A stretch of DNA of 64,000 nucleotides from NCBI GenBank assembly GCA_004352715.1, contig SCFE01000080.1, positions 1,567,132 through 1,631,131 of the forward strand, written 5' to 3'. Below, piece by piece: positions 11,655 through 22,123 of the stretch. The notes below the pieces were generated by a model. The model did not search any database, had not been told where the DNA came from, and saw only the letters and a program-made list of their open reading frames with translations. The DNA comes from Hofstenia miamia (taxonomy: Eukaryota; Xenacoelomorpha; Acoela). Position 1 is the stretch's first letter, and each line of letters starts with the position of its first letter. The position numbers were made by a program, and so were the translations under genes.

Positions 11655-12418
11655 GCAGGACACGTCCTACCGCCCAATAGCTATTTTATCTCGGATGTCT
11701 ATCATCTTTGAACGCCTTGTTTTTCGGTATGTATTCCCAACAATTCGCCACCTTATGCCTTCTTTTCAGCATGGCAACCTTCCTGGTCGCTTTACGATTA
11801 CTAACTTACTCACACGGATCGAAAACTGCTACTTTAACTCCGGTTGTATTATCTTTCTTGACATCTCAAAAGCATTTGATCGCCTCCCTCATTCCATTCT
11901 GCTTAACAAGTTATGTTTATTTGGATTTGATGTGGATTTCATCGAACTGTTCCAGTCTTACATGGCCAGTCGCCACCAATGTGTCAAAATTAACTCGTCT
12001 ATCTCTTCTCCTGTCCCCGTTACTAGTGGTGCCCTCAAGGCTCAGTGTTTGCTGTTCTATTATTCCTCGTTGTCATTAGCGACCTCCCTCATTCTGTTCT
12101 CAACTCGTCTTGCCTTTTGTATGTCGACGACCCTGCGATTTTTGATTTTGGCTGGTCTTTTGCTTCTAACATTTCTTTTGATCTTGAGCATTTGTCTACT
12201 TGGTCCTCTGTCAACCATCTTCATTTTAGCGCTAACACGATATGTGGTATTTCCTTCCTGTGGCTCCCCCTTCTAATTTGCCTCTACCTGTGAACTTTGC
12301 TGCGCATCACACTCATCTTGGAGTTCAACTTGCTGCGAACTTAAATTGGACTGTACATGTGTCTTTGCGCAAAGCTAATTCCTGTCTATTCGCTCTTTTC
12401 TCATTGATGTGGTATATG
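11655..12418 (+). pseudogene. LINE reverse transcriptase relic, second family
   Basis: RT motifs are visible across two frames: YRPIAILSRMSIIFERLVF (about 11668-11725), MPSFQHGNLPGRFTITNLLT (about 11757), CIIFLDISKAFDRLPHSILL (about 11845, catalytic Asp), then after a frameshift near 12040 FLVVISDLPHSV (about 12062) and LLYVDDPAIF (about 12116, catalytic VDD). A thumb segment, HHTHLGVQLAANLNW (about 12306), continues in another frame. The relic is cut on its right by MITE copy 2 at 12419. It has more C and G in synonymous positions than the LINE at 5.6-9.7 kb, so it is a different family. Confidence 0.8.
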
Positions 12419-12787
12419 TAGTTATAGTATATCACTATGTACGCCTAGCAGATTATACATGCCGCTAAGTACACTTTGCTAAAGTTTTTGTAGTTAAAAA
12501 TGTAATGATAATATGATTATCACGCCCACCGTGATGTACGGACTATTAGAAGCACTGATTTAGAATTTTTTGAAAATGACAGTCTAAATATAATTACTCA
12601 ACAATGTAGTAAATAATTCAGCAAACTATGAGTATATTGCAAAGACATATTTAGAATTGTAAAAAATTTAGCAATTAACGACCATCCATACTCATACAGC
12701 ACTTTTTCAAATAGAATTCTACTCATTTGATATCTTGCATGTGGGCTTGTGAGCATTTTGTAGATCCATAGCGACATGTTATAACTA
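12419..12787. mobile_element. MITE with about 24-bp terminal inverted repeats, copy 2
   Basis: The left end (12419-12442, TAGTTATAGTATATCACTAT...) and the inverted right end (about 12763-12787) match those of the element at 2431-2879. The interiors also share blocks such as AATGTAATGATAATATGAT near the left end. This copy is about 80 bp shorter. It sits between a LINE relic and a (TA)n array, again consistent with a TA target. Confidence 0.65.

Positions 12788-12829
<42 letters not shown>
12788..12829. repeat. (TA)n array
   Basis: An almost pure TA dinucleotide run separates MITE copy 2 from the Tc1-type element and supplies the TA target of both. Confidence 0.9.
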
Positions 12830-12832
<3 letters not shown>

Positions 12833-14140
12833 CTGGCCAAAAGTTTGGGAACACTTTCCAAATTTAGAAATTTTTGCATTTGTACTAAAAAACGCAATGT
12901 AGAAACAATATAATAACAAATGTAGAAACAATATGATGATAACACCGTGTAGAAAGTAAATAGTTAATTCAGAAAAACTCACTAATATTTTGTATGTTCG
13001 CCATTATTGGCCAAACATGCAGCAATGCGATTTGACATTGACTCGACCAGCTTTCTACAATAATCATCAGTAATCTCTGTGCACCCTACCAGTTTAATTT
13101 GCTCCTTCAGATCATCGAGTGATGTGCATTGGTGCTTCCTCAGACAGCTTTTGATATGATACCAGCAATTTTCTATGACGTTGAGGTCTGGGGAGTAACT
13201 CAGCCAGTTCTCAAGCAGCCAAAAGTCTTGTGATGCAATCCACTGTTTCACAACTTTGGCGCTATTGCAAGGAGCACCATCTTGTTGTAGTACAGATGTT
13301 CCGCGAAACGGCATAAATATGATAACTTTCTCCTGAATTATTTTGAGGTAGGCCTTGGCTGTGACTGTCTCATTGTGAGGAACAAAATTCAGACCAGCAC
13401 GCCTATTCGCAGTTATAGCACCCCAAATCATCACAGAAGGTGCTGAGTAGACAGTTTGTTGCATGTAACGTGTGTTGAATCTTTGGTTTCTTGGTCGTCG
13501 AACGTGTGGCCAGTATGATGTAAACTTGCAATCTTGGATTCGTCACTAAACACTACTTGATGCCACATCTCAGGGATGTAGTGTTGGTATTGCCTGTAGA
13601 AGAGCAACCAATCTTAAATTTTCTTTGAAGACAATCGGGGTTTGTATTCAATCAACGCCTAATGGTGCGTGTTGATACATTCTGCACCTAGATTTGCTTT
13701 GACTTCAGAAGTTGAAGACAATAGTTGATTGACCACATAACAGTAAATGACATCGTCAGTTTGAGGGGTTGTCACTTTTGGTCTTCGTACCGCTTTCGAG
13801 CGGAAAAATTTTGCAGTTGCTGATAGGGAGTAACACTTCTGGATACCAAAGATACTGACACGCCCATTCTAACAACTATAGCGCTCCTCGTACAAGATAT
13901 GAATTTAAGCACGCTTTGTTGGTGAAATTTCACTACCACTGACAATATTTCAACCCATAATGATAGTGCATTTTCAGTGAAAATGTATTGTGTGTAAATC
14001 TAAAATTGTGTTAATTTGATTGGCTAACTGAATCTGTTGTAAATTATAAGAAAAAATTGGGAATTCCATGAATTTTACGAAGTTTCCAGGAAATAACATA
14101 AAACACGCTTTAGACAGGTTACTCTTCCCAAACTTTTGCC

Positions 14141-14145
<5 letters not shown>
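12830..14145 (-). mobile_element. Tc1-type DNA transposon (degenerate)
   Basis: The left end GTGCTGGCCAAAAGTTTGGG and the inverse of the right end, GTACTGGCAAAAGTTTGGG, form terminal inverted repeats. Both are flanked by TA inside (TA)n arrays, as expected for Tc1/mariner insertion. The length of about 1.3 kb fits a full element. It encodes one transposase on the minus strand, which is broken. Confidence 0.85.
12982..13830 (-). pseudogene. Tc1-type transposase (frameshifted)
   Basis: This enzyme cuts and pastes its own element at TA sites. The open part (13464-12982) contains SAPSVMIWGAI, then LQQDGAPCNSAKVV with the second catalytic Asp, and WLSYSPDLNVIENCWYHIK with the third acidic residue (Glu), spaced like a DD34E enzyme. 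The first catalytic Asp lies upstream in VVFSDESK (about 13535-13560) in a different frame, so a frameshift sits near 13530. A degenerate N-terminal helix-turn-helix region extends to about 13830. The broken frame makes it inactive. The C-terminus ends close to the left inverted repeat. Confidence 0.85.
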
Positions 14146-14185
<40 letters not shown>

Positions 14186-14190
14186 AATGA
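14146..14190. repeat. (TA)n array
   Basis: A TA run lies between the right end of the Tc1-type element and the left arm of the Penelope-like palindrome. Confidence 0.85.
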
Positions 14191-14204
14191 TATTTTGCTA
14201 AGAC

Positions 14205-14567
14205 TTAGCATATTATGAAAGATTTATTCCGCAAACATGTTTCGCTACATACGTATAGCTTCGTCAGTGCATATAGAGTATAGAGGGAAAGTTTAAGAAT
14301 GCTAACATGGTTTAATTGTCTATTTAAAAGTTTTTTACGTTGTTGTTTTATTAATAATGCTTCAGTGATCTTGGTATGTTTGTTCTTTGTTAATATTTTA
14401 AAATGATCTTTTGTTGCTTGGTGATGATGTAAGTAAATTTCTGATGTTAGGTGACCTCTTAGGTGTTCTTTAATTCTAATTTCCAAATGTCTTCTTGTCT
14501 CCCCGATGTATGAGGCATTACACTCATCACAAGAATATTTATAAACAATAGAGGAAGACAAGAGCAT
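14205..14567 (-). pseudogene. Penelope GIY-YIG endonuclease fragment, minus arm
   Basis: A 120-codon open frame starts in the middle of the protein. It shows VYKYSCDECNASYIGETRRH, the Cys-x2-Cys and 'YIG.T' core of the Penelope-type GIY-YIG nuclease, then IRIKEHLRGH with the conserved Arg and EH, and HHHQATKDHFKIL. It reads through into the 3' tail of the element because its own stop is lost; the last about 25 residues are not conserved protein. It is an inverted partial copy of the plus-strand arm. Confidence 0.8.
14239..14267 (-). ncRNA. Hammerhead-ribozyme-like core (minus arm)
   Basis: This is the inverted copy of the motif at 15164-15192, with the same CTGACGA ... GAAAC boxes on the minus strand. 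Its conservation in both arms is expected from the recent duplication and does not by itself prove function. Confidence 0.4.
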
Positions 14568-14580
14568 TGGGATCGGAGCT

Positions 14581-15138
14581 TTGTTTTTTTCAATCTTAAC
14601 TAATAATGGCTATCCTCACCATCTAATAAAAAAATGCTTGGATAAATATTTTATTAACAACAAATTAAAGGACAACAATGATAAAACTAAAAACATTTAT
14701 TGGAATTTACCTTATATTAAAGAACGACAATCATATATCGAACACCAACTTAAAAGAATCAACAAAAAATTAAAGATATATGAAACTAAGATAATTCCAA
14801 CATTTACAACAACTAAGACCTCAAACTTTTTCTCAAACAAAGATCCGATCCCAATGCTCTTGTCTTCCTCTATTGTTTATAAATATTCTTGTGATGAGTG
14901 TAATGCCTCATACATCGGGGAGACAAGAAGACATTTGGAAATTAGAATTAAAGAACACCTAAGAGGTCACCTAACATCAGAAATTTACTTACATCATCAC
15001 CAAGCAACAAAAGATCATTTTAAAATATTAACAAAGAACAAACATACCAAGATCACTGAAGCATTATTAATAAAACAACAACGTAAAAAACTTTTAAATA
15101 GACAACTAAACCATGTTAGCATTCTTAAACTTTTCTAA
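14581..15138 (+). pseudogene. Penelope-like element C-terminal ORF with GIY-YIG nuclease
   Basis: This 185-codon open frame is the C-terminal third of a Penelope-like polyprotein. It holds a lysine-rich linker after the lost reverse transcriptase (NGYPHHLIKKCLDKYF, about residues 9-24) and a nuclease domain with YKYSCDECNASYIGET (about residues 101-116) and RIKEHLRGHL. Its last residues are KQQRKKLLNRQLNHVSIL. The RT part is missing, so the copy is 5'-truncated. The nuclease reading frame itself is intact, which suggests recent arrival. Confidence 0.85.
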
Positions 15139-15163
15139 ACTTTCCCTCTATACTCTATATGCA

Positions 15164-15192
15164 CTGACGAAGCTATACGTATGTAGCGAAAC
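15164..15192 (+). ncRNA. Hammerhead-ribozyme-like core in Penelope tail (plus arm)
   Basis: CTGACGA (15164-15170) is followed by a short hairpin, GCTA/TAGC with an 8-nt loop, and then GAAAC (15188-15192). This is the order of conserved boxes in a hammerhead ribozyme, which is known in the terminal repeats of Penelope-like elements. One extra A interrupts the start of stem II. Stem III and the cleavage triplet could not be assigned with confidence. Confidence 0.45.
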
Positions 15193-15220
15193 ATGTTTGC
15201 GGAATAAATCTTTCATAATA

Positions 15221-15244
15221 TCTATATATATATATATATATATA
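15221..15244. repeat. (TA)n array
   Basis: A short TA run closes the Penelope palindrome on its right side. Confidence 0.85.
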
Positions 15245-15659
15245 TTCCGGCCCTTAGTACATAGTAAGTTGCTCGAAAAGTGTAGTCAGCGTCCGCGATT
15301 CAAATTTGCTACGAACTCAGCGCCCGATTTAGACTACCCAAAAACTTGCGGTACCTGTGAACCTGAAATTTTTTAATATGTAAAAACGACGATTTTCTAA
15401 TTAAAATCATATTTCATAATTTTTCAAGTTATTTTAATTTTTTTAAAAATTGCAAAAAAAGTAAATATGCGGGTGCTAAGTACAGTTTTGACATTAGGAC
15501 ATTTATTAATTGTTGATGTGAAATGTTAGGAACCATTTTCTCAATTTTTGAAACGTTAGTAAGAAATGCTGACTCAAGATAGTATTTTCTAATGTATTTT
15601 AAAATTGTTTGTGAAAAAACTCAGATTCTGAATTGTATCAACAGCTCTTGTATTTAGAC

Positions 15660-16043
15660 CAGGGGTGCAGCAATCCCAGGTATTGCAATGGGTCCTGGGG
15701 CTTGTGTGGGTAGGCGTTTCACAAAAAGTCGTCGCCATCAGCTCAAGGAACATGTTCTCATCGAAATTACTTCTATTACAATTAATGAAATAAATTTAGT
15801 AATGTCTCAATAAATTGGCGTTATTTTACTACTCCCTACATTCTGACATTGAATTATATTTGCATCTAGTATCAATACATTTTAATGACTGATAAGAATC
15901 ATAGAAAAACATTATTAATACAAATAGAACATGAAATTCAAATCATTATGTGCATTATATAACAATATCACACCCTGTGCTAGTAAGTTAATTTACTATT
16001 CACTCTGATAGTTGGGGCCTGGCTCTCTATAGTTACGCCACTG
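15660..16043. mobile_element. hAT-type MITE with 8-bp target duplication
   Basis: The left end CAGGGGTGCAGCAA and the right end AGTTACGCCACTG (inverse CAGTGGCGTAACT) are the kind of ends seen on many hAT elements. They are flanked by ATTTAGAC (15652-15659) and ATTTAGCC (16044-16051), a 7-of-8 match to an 8-bp target duplication. There is no coding capacity in 384 bp. Confidence 0.6.
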
Positions 16044-16469
16044 ATTTAGCCCTTTCGGAATATACTGCTATTTCAAAAAAAATGTTATCGGCCAAGTTAA
16101 AAACTGAAACATGACTGCTTACTGCGTGATTTTAAATGCCATAGCAAATGCGACATCATCTATGTGATCGCAACAAAAACCAAAGCACATTTAACTTCTC
16201 AATGTGTTTTTACTGACATTTCAGAACAAAAAATATCAACCACTATTTCTATTCAATAAATGCTTACGCCAGTTTGTTAACAACAGAAAGAACACCCTAA
16301 AATCACTAAGTTCCCGTTTTCCGAACCCTAACTATGTTAACGGAATTTTTAGTGTTTATAGTGATAGCACACCAAACATTTTTTAATTGTATTGATTTTG
16401 AAGCAGATAAGACTTGCACAATTGGAAAATCTATTATTTTATTGGTCATGTTATTTTACAAGTGTACTA

Positions 16470-16566
16470 GAAGCCCGCATATATTACGATTTGCTTCAGC
16501 GCCCGCATATTTTACCCTTGTACTCAGAGCCCGCATATTTTTTGAAAAGCGTCTTCAGCGCCCGTT
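16470..16566 (+). repeat. Short tandem repeat with CAGCGCCCG(CATATTTT) units
   Basis: Four imperfect units of about 32 bp carry GCCCGCATAT or CAGCGCCCG and run into a (TA)n array. Two related words occur at 15280-15330 (CAGCGTCCGCGA, CAGCGCCCGATT). The GC-rich words stand out in very AT-rich DNA. Confidence 0.55.
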
Positions 16567-16594
16567 ATATATATATATATATATATATATATAT

Positions 16595-17212
16595 NNNNNN
16601 NNNNNNNNNNNNNNNNNNNNNNNNNNNNNNNNNNNNNNNNNNNNNNNNNNNNNNNNNNNNNNNNNNNNNNNNNNNNNNNNNNNNNNNNNNNNNNNNNNNN
16701 NNNNNNNNNNNNNNNNNNNNNNNNNNNNNNNNNNNNNNNNNNNNNNNNNNNNNNNNNNNNNNNNNNNNNNNNNNNNNNNNNNNNNNNNNNNNNNNNNNNN
16801 NNNNNNNNNNNNNNNNNNNNNNNNNNNNNNNNNNNNNNNNNNNNNNNNNNNNNNNNNNNNNNNNNNNNNNNNNNNNNNNNNNNNNNNNNNNNNNNNNNNN
16901 NNNNNNNNNNNNNNNNNNNNNNNNNNNNNNNNNNNNNNNNNNNNNNNNNNNNNNNNNNNNNNNNNNNNNNNNNNNNNNNNNNNNNNNNNNNNNNNNNNNN
17001 NNNNNNNNNNNNNNNNNNNNNNNNNNNNNNNNNNNNNNNNNNNNNNNNNNNNNNNNNNNNNNNNNNNNNNNNNNNNNNNNNNNNNNNNNNNNNNNNNNNN
17101 NNNNNNNNNNNNNNNNNNNNNNNNNNNNNNNNNNNNNNNNNNNNNNNNNNNNNNNNNNNNNNNNNNNNNNNNNNNNNNNNNNNNNNNNNNNNNNNNNNNN
17201 NNNNNNNNNNNN
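16595..17212. other. Assembly gap (618 N) inside (TA)n
   Basis: The Ns are bordered on both sides by TATATA, so the gap is a collapsed or unresolved (TA)n region of unknown content. Confidence 0.95.
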
Positions 17213-17224
17213 TATATATATATG

Positions 17225-17882
17225 GACTATTCCTAAAATAGGTTTTTCGTAAATTTGTGAAAGCTTGGGGTCCCCAACGTGAGAAATTATAAAATATGCT
17301 TACAGAACACCGGAAAAAATTAGTAAACGCAAAAAACTTAATGAACTTTCCCTTTTGGAATTTTATAGTAATTCTATATAGATGCATTATAAACAAAAAA
17401 TGCCAGTTTTTAAATGCAATGTTGTAAAATTGCAAAAAAAGTATATTATTTATTTATAGTGGATTAGTGCTTGATGCTGACTTTGCTATGTCTTCAATGA
17501 GCTTATTAGCCTTCTGAACTGCTTGATTTTAGCTAGAAACATCAATATATCAACACGTTTTAAGATCGAATAACATTTGAAGTATTTTCCTGCTTTCTGA
17601 AAAAACACTTGTGCGTTGTAAAGCTCTAGATAAAAGGTTCTATTTAATGCAAAACAAAGGTCCAAATATTGGTGATTAATTAAAAATTTGCAGAACATAG
17701 ACCAAATATCTGGTAATAAAAAATGACCTTTCAACAGTTAGACAAAATTTGTGATTTCGTTATTTTTTATGGCAGGTGTGGTCCTAGAAGGTTGCGGTTA
17801 CATTATTCTTGAAATAATTACAATTTATTTTAAAATCAAATAATGTCTTTTAAAAATTGCAATGATTTAGGAGAATCTCTAC

Positions 17883-17919
<37 letters not shown>

Positions 17920-18420
17920 CATATATATAAATCCAGCCTTGGAATTCGCAGAGGCTTTGTCTGAAACTACTCATACAGGATATCCGAAGAGTTACTGAGC
18001 ACTGAAAACCTTGTGTTTAAAGAATTGATTAAGCAGAAGGGCAGGTTTAATTTTATTATTTATCTTGACTGAAAGATGATATTGAACAGCACGTGTTTTT
18101 CACAATAATTATACCCATATCACAGAAATTTCGTGACGCCATTGGTAAAGTGCAGTAAATTTCTCTGTCATTTTAATGCACGGTGATTTTTTCGACACCA
18201 TGTATTTTAGGTTATTTATTTTTACCCCAAGTTTCCCGGCATAAATTCCTGTGTATCCCCTAACAGTTTCTATATTGGTTTATAGTTCATATAATTTGTT
18301 AAGTTTTAATATGGCAATAGTATTGTGTTGCATAGTTTTGCATCAATATTTGATGATTGGGAATTTTTATTTAATGAATTTATAGTTGTTTTAGCTCGTA
18401 ACAAAAATATGAATGTTTGA
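17225..18420. other. Region upstream of the MEK gene
   Basis: No coding region was recognised. A (TA)n run lies at about 17888-17932. The 400 bp before the MEK start codon would hold promoter and 5' UTR, but no clear core promoter could be chosen. A TTGTTTTAG|CTCG word about 30 bp before the ATG could be a splice acceptor for an upstream or trans-spliced leader exon. Confidence 0.4.
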
Positions 18421-18488
18421 ATGGATAAGCGTAAAAAAAGAAATATAAACAATCTGCGAATTCCACCTCCAATTAATGATAAAGAAGA
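18421..18488 (+). CDS. MAP2K1/2: MEK exon 1: ERK-docking D-motif
   Basis: The ATG is directly preceded by an in-frame TGA. Twenty-two codons plus two bases lead to a strong donor, GTAAGT, at 18489. The peptide MDKRKKRNINNLRIPPP has a basic cluster followed by hydrophobic-x-hydrophobic (LRI). This is the D-site layout by which MEK N-termini hold ERK; fly and vertebrate MEKs likewise begin with a few basic residues followed by hydrophobics and prolines. The two leftover bases (GA) join the first base of exon 2 to give Glu23, so the phases agree. No similarity search was possible; the call rests on motif, splice site and phase. Confidence 0.75.
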
Positions 18489-20709
18489 GTAAGTATTTGT
18501 TATTTTTGGTGTATTCGTTTTTATGAATTGAATTTATTATACATTTTTCACATATGTGATTCTTTCCTTTGGTACTTGGACACATCAAACTAAATAATCG
18601 AGGCTATTGATGTTAATTGCAACGCTAAAATTGTAGTGTACGTAAATAATAGACTAGATTAGTACGCTTATAGGAAACGACGGATGGAAGAATAGATTAG
18701 AACTCACCGTATTTTGAAGTAAGCATAAGTTGGAAGAACAAGTCAGAAAGTTAATGCAAACAATATAAACATGAATGAATAACACAAAAATTGGTGGACC
18801 AGAGAAGTTTGAGAAATAATTCCTCTGATTAAGTTATTGAAGTGATAGGAGGAAAAGATTAGCATAAAATTTTGTCAAGACTAGCATCAGAGACCACAAT
18901 AATTCATAATGTACATTCAGAAGATGTAAACTCAGAGCTAAACTCTCTACGTTAAAATTGAAACTTTTAGTAAGAGAAAGAAATCTTTAATGACTTTCCT
19001 CTTTGCAGAGCCCTATATTATTATTATTAGTATTAGATTGTTTAGTTAGCCCATTTCAATAGATTATAGTGTTCGTAGTACTGTTTACTAGAAACAGTTA
19101 TATATATATATATATATATATATATTGGCAGGAGAATATGAAAAAGCTTACACTTATAGAGAAATTGGGAGTTTGATGGCCTTGGAAATTAAATGAAGTC
19201 ATAAACTCGGTAGACCATGAACACACATGTGTCGTGTGCTAATCTGTGTATGTCAAGACTTGCATTGTAGTTGCATTGTTAAGGACTTCCTCGCATAAAT
19301 CGTATCAATATAAGAGTAATCAATGTGAATTTTACTTTGTCTCTTCAAAATTGATATATTTGCGTTTTCTGCCTTTTCCGCTTCCCAGTAATTAGTGTTA
19401 GTGAGATAAGAAGATTATTGTAAATGTTTCTTTCGATGCATTCATTGATTTTTTTGCTCCAACAGATTTTGAGAATATTTGTCAATGTTCAATCCATTGT
19501 TGATGCAATTTTTGATGTACCCCATTTGCAGGTTACTGACGATCACATTCTACTGAAGCTATGCTCGGAAGAATGTTGTCGTTGATTTGGCAAGTGATTT
19601 TATCGTATGTGCATTCGGTATAGCACGCATAGCTATTTGACTTACTGTGGTTGGGAATGAGTGACACAGTGTCCCATTATGACAGGACAAAAATACCAAC
19701 ATTGAAATTGAGACATAAAATTTGCTTGTACAAAACATAAGCGGATATGTGATGCTTATTGCTGGTGTTTGTTTACTGGTAGTGGCCAGTATGCTGTCAG
19801 CAGAACCTCTTGCTGCAACGGGACCGAGATCTCTGCCATATTGAATAAGAAATACATTTAAAATGGTGCTCTTAGTGTCGTCGAGTTTGATTTTCAGAAC
19901 ATTAATGTTTATCGATAGCATTACAGTTCCAGCGACAAGAGCATTTCATAAGATGAAATCTTTGTTCTTCAAGCTTGAAACTTGTAAACATATACAAAAA
20001 CTTTTAGTCACTTTACAAAGTTTATTATTGAAATTAGACTGGAAAGGTCTGATGCCTAGAGAAAAGATTTCAGATTGAAATTCAATCCTGAAATGGATCG
20101 TAAAATATTGAGAGAAGGGCATTTCGTGTTCGCAAATTTTTAATTTTTGTTTCCTACAACGCCAATACTTCGAAGTTGGTTATTCAAAAGTTTGCATTTC
20201 ATACTTGGTTTGAATATATTTCTTGTAAGAGTAAACATATTAGAAGATTTTATTGAAGCGGAAGATCTACATTTAAAAAAAATATAAATTAATAGCGGCG
20301 AGATATTTGGTATACCTTTGTATAGGTAGAAACAACATCACGAGGATTTATGGTACTAGTTTGCAAATTTGGTGGATATTTCTGAAACCACTAAATATAT
20401 TGGATGTTACAGAACAACATGAGTCTATTTTTGATGATTTTAAGCACATAGGGATGTTAAAAGAATAAGAAATGTTCATTTCACATTTTTAATTTCCAAA
20501 GCATTACATATTTATTTTCAACTCAGGTCAGATTGAGTCTATATGCAAACGAAAGTTCTATAATAATAAATAGAATTTATATTTCTATTTGTGTATATAT
20601 TTTAAGTATATATATATATATATATATATATATATNNNNNNNNNNNNNNNNNNNNNNNNNNNNNNNNNNNNNNNNNNNNNNNNNNNNNNNNNNNNNNNNN
20701 NNNNNNNNN

Positions 20710-20747
<38 letters not shown>

Positions 20748-21212
20748 TTAGAACAAGAATTTTTAATAATTAAGAATAAGATTTACATAGCAATAAAGAT
20801 AATTAATTAACGCCATGGATCTCATATATCTACTTCTTGTTTTTTATATCCTTTACACTTTCATGTCGATATTCTAGCTCTAAAATTTGTATCAGCGTTT
20901 GTCTAAAGGTTCATTTATTATATTCCTTCCTTTCTTGTTCCACTCTATGGAACGTTTCCAGAAGAAATTGGATGCATGATCTTAGTTATCTATTTTTTAA
21001 TTGGTAGCACGTATCCAAGACGTCAAATACAACTTTCTGCATTCATGTGTTGTAAAAAAAAACATTTCTCTTGATTTGCACTTTTCACAAGTAACAATCA
21101 AATCAGCTGTCTGTATTTTTATAAACATAGTACTGTCATTTTAATCGTTCAAGAGCACAGATCATATAATTCTTTTGATTTGTAATTCCTCCTAATTATA
21201 TTCAAAACTTAG
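18489..21212 (+). other. MEK intron 1
   Basis: About 2.7 kb with (TA)n arrays at 19099-19124 and 20606-20742 around a small gap. A 120-codon minus-strand ORF at 19559-19921 resembles nothing known to me and is probably chance. No transposon could be named. Confidence 0.5.
20636..20709. other. Assembly gap (74 N) inside (TA)n
   Basis: N run bordered on both sides by TATATA, within MEK intron 1. Confidence 0.95.
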
Positions 21213-21441
21213 GAATGTATCGGTGCCCACAGTCAACGTTTCCTCCATTGAGGATAAGCTAGGACATCTTGTGATGAGTGACACAGAACGTGATCAAATC
21301 AATGAATTTTTAAACATAAAGAAACAAATTTCTGACCTCGGAGCTGATGACTTGCAGACATTGGATGAATTAGGGGCTGGCAATGGTGGCGTTGTAACTA
21401 AAGTTCGACATAAACCCACTGGCCTAATAATGGCTAGAAAG
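21213..21441 (+). CDS. MAP2K1/2: MEK exon 2: N-terminal helix, glycine loop, ATP lysine
   Basis: The exon follows an AAAACTTAG acceptor and ends before GTACTT. It encodes residues 23-99. [11 protein letters not shown] has the spacing of a leucine-rich export signal or inhibitory helix as in MEK1. The kinase domain then opens with [11 protein letters not shown] (glycine loop, residues 74-84). It ends with [10 protein letters not shown], whose last Lys (99) is the ATP-binding lysine. There is no Met upstream in this exon before residue 43, so translation must start in an earlier exon, which supports exon 1. The exon ends in phase 0. Confidence 0.9.
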
Positions 21442-22123
21442 GTACTTGCATTGTCATTTATAGTCATTTTATATTATTGAACATTCTATTACCTTGAACA
21501 TACTATTTTCATTATATTTTTAACCCACATTTCATTGTTATTTGAAATGTAGTAATACACGCATTGTGTTTTTTAAATGTCATTTTTGTTATTAGTCATC
21601 TACATTTTTGTTTGATGTCACACATTTGTGTTCATGTTATTCTTTCTATATTTTGAATACCTAGTAATATATTATTGAATTTCAATGCATTTATCGAAAG
21701 CTTGAATCGTTATTTTCTATTAGTCATTGTAGCTTACTGTTTTCTTATTATATATTGTATCCTCTAAGAAGATTTTCTAGATTAATAAGTGTTTGAGCGC
21801 AGTAGGACGCAAAACATTAATATATTTTTTCTAATAGCCATGATCAATTTTGTGAATACACTTCTGCATTTTTCTAGTACTACTCTTTTGATCCAAATCT
21901 GTTATTGGGAATTATCGGATAAGAGCCTCTCGTCATGAGCAATACCATCTTAGTATTAATGGGACATACTCTCTAACGTGTGCTTGCCAATATTTTTGTC
22001 GTGAGCAAACAGTGGCTGTTGGGTAATTCAAAAATCACTGGTCTTTATAAAGATCCTATATCGCTCTATACTCAGTTTTAGAAACTTTTTCATGACTTGT
22101 AGTAACTTTTGTCTTCAAGGTAT

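Larger units (their letters stand above)
14211..15220. mobile_element. Penelope-like element fragment in head-to-head palindrome
   Basis: Two arms of about 380 bp, 14211-14587 on the minus strand and 14834-15220 on the plus strand, are almost identical inverted copies of the 3' part of a Penelope-like retroelement. They differ by a 10-bp insertion near 15131 and few substitutions. The central 250 bp belongs only to the plus-strand copy. Partial inverted copies next to a longer copy are common for this class. Both outer ends meet (TA)n. Each arm carries a GIY-YIG endonuclease region followed by a hammerhead-like motif. Confidence 0.8.

Noticed and set aside
16334-17435. ORFs of about 300 codons spanning the large gap, and similar ones at 2.8, 20.5, 30.7 and 43.8 kb
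   Set aside because: They are open only because Ns and (TA)n contain no stop; the translated part is Tyr-Ile repeats.
19559-19921. 120-codon minus-strand ORF in MEK intron 1
   Set aside because: No motif, no family resemblance and no supporting splice or poly(A) context; length is possible by chance.
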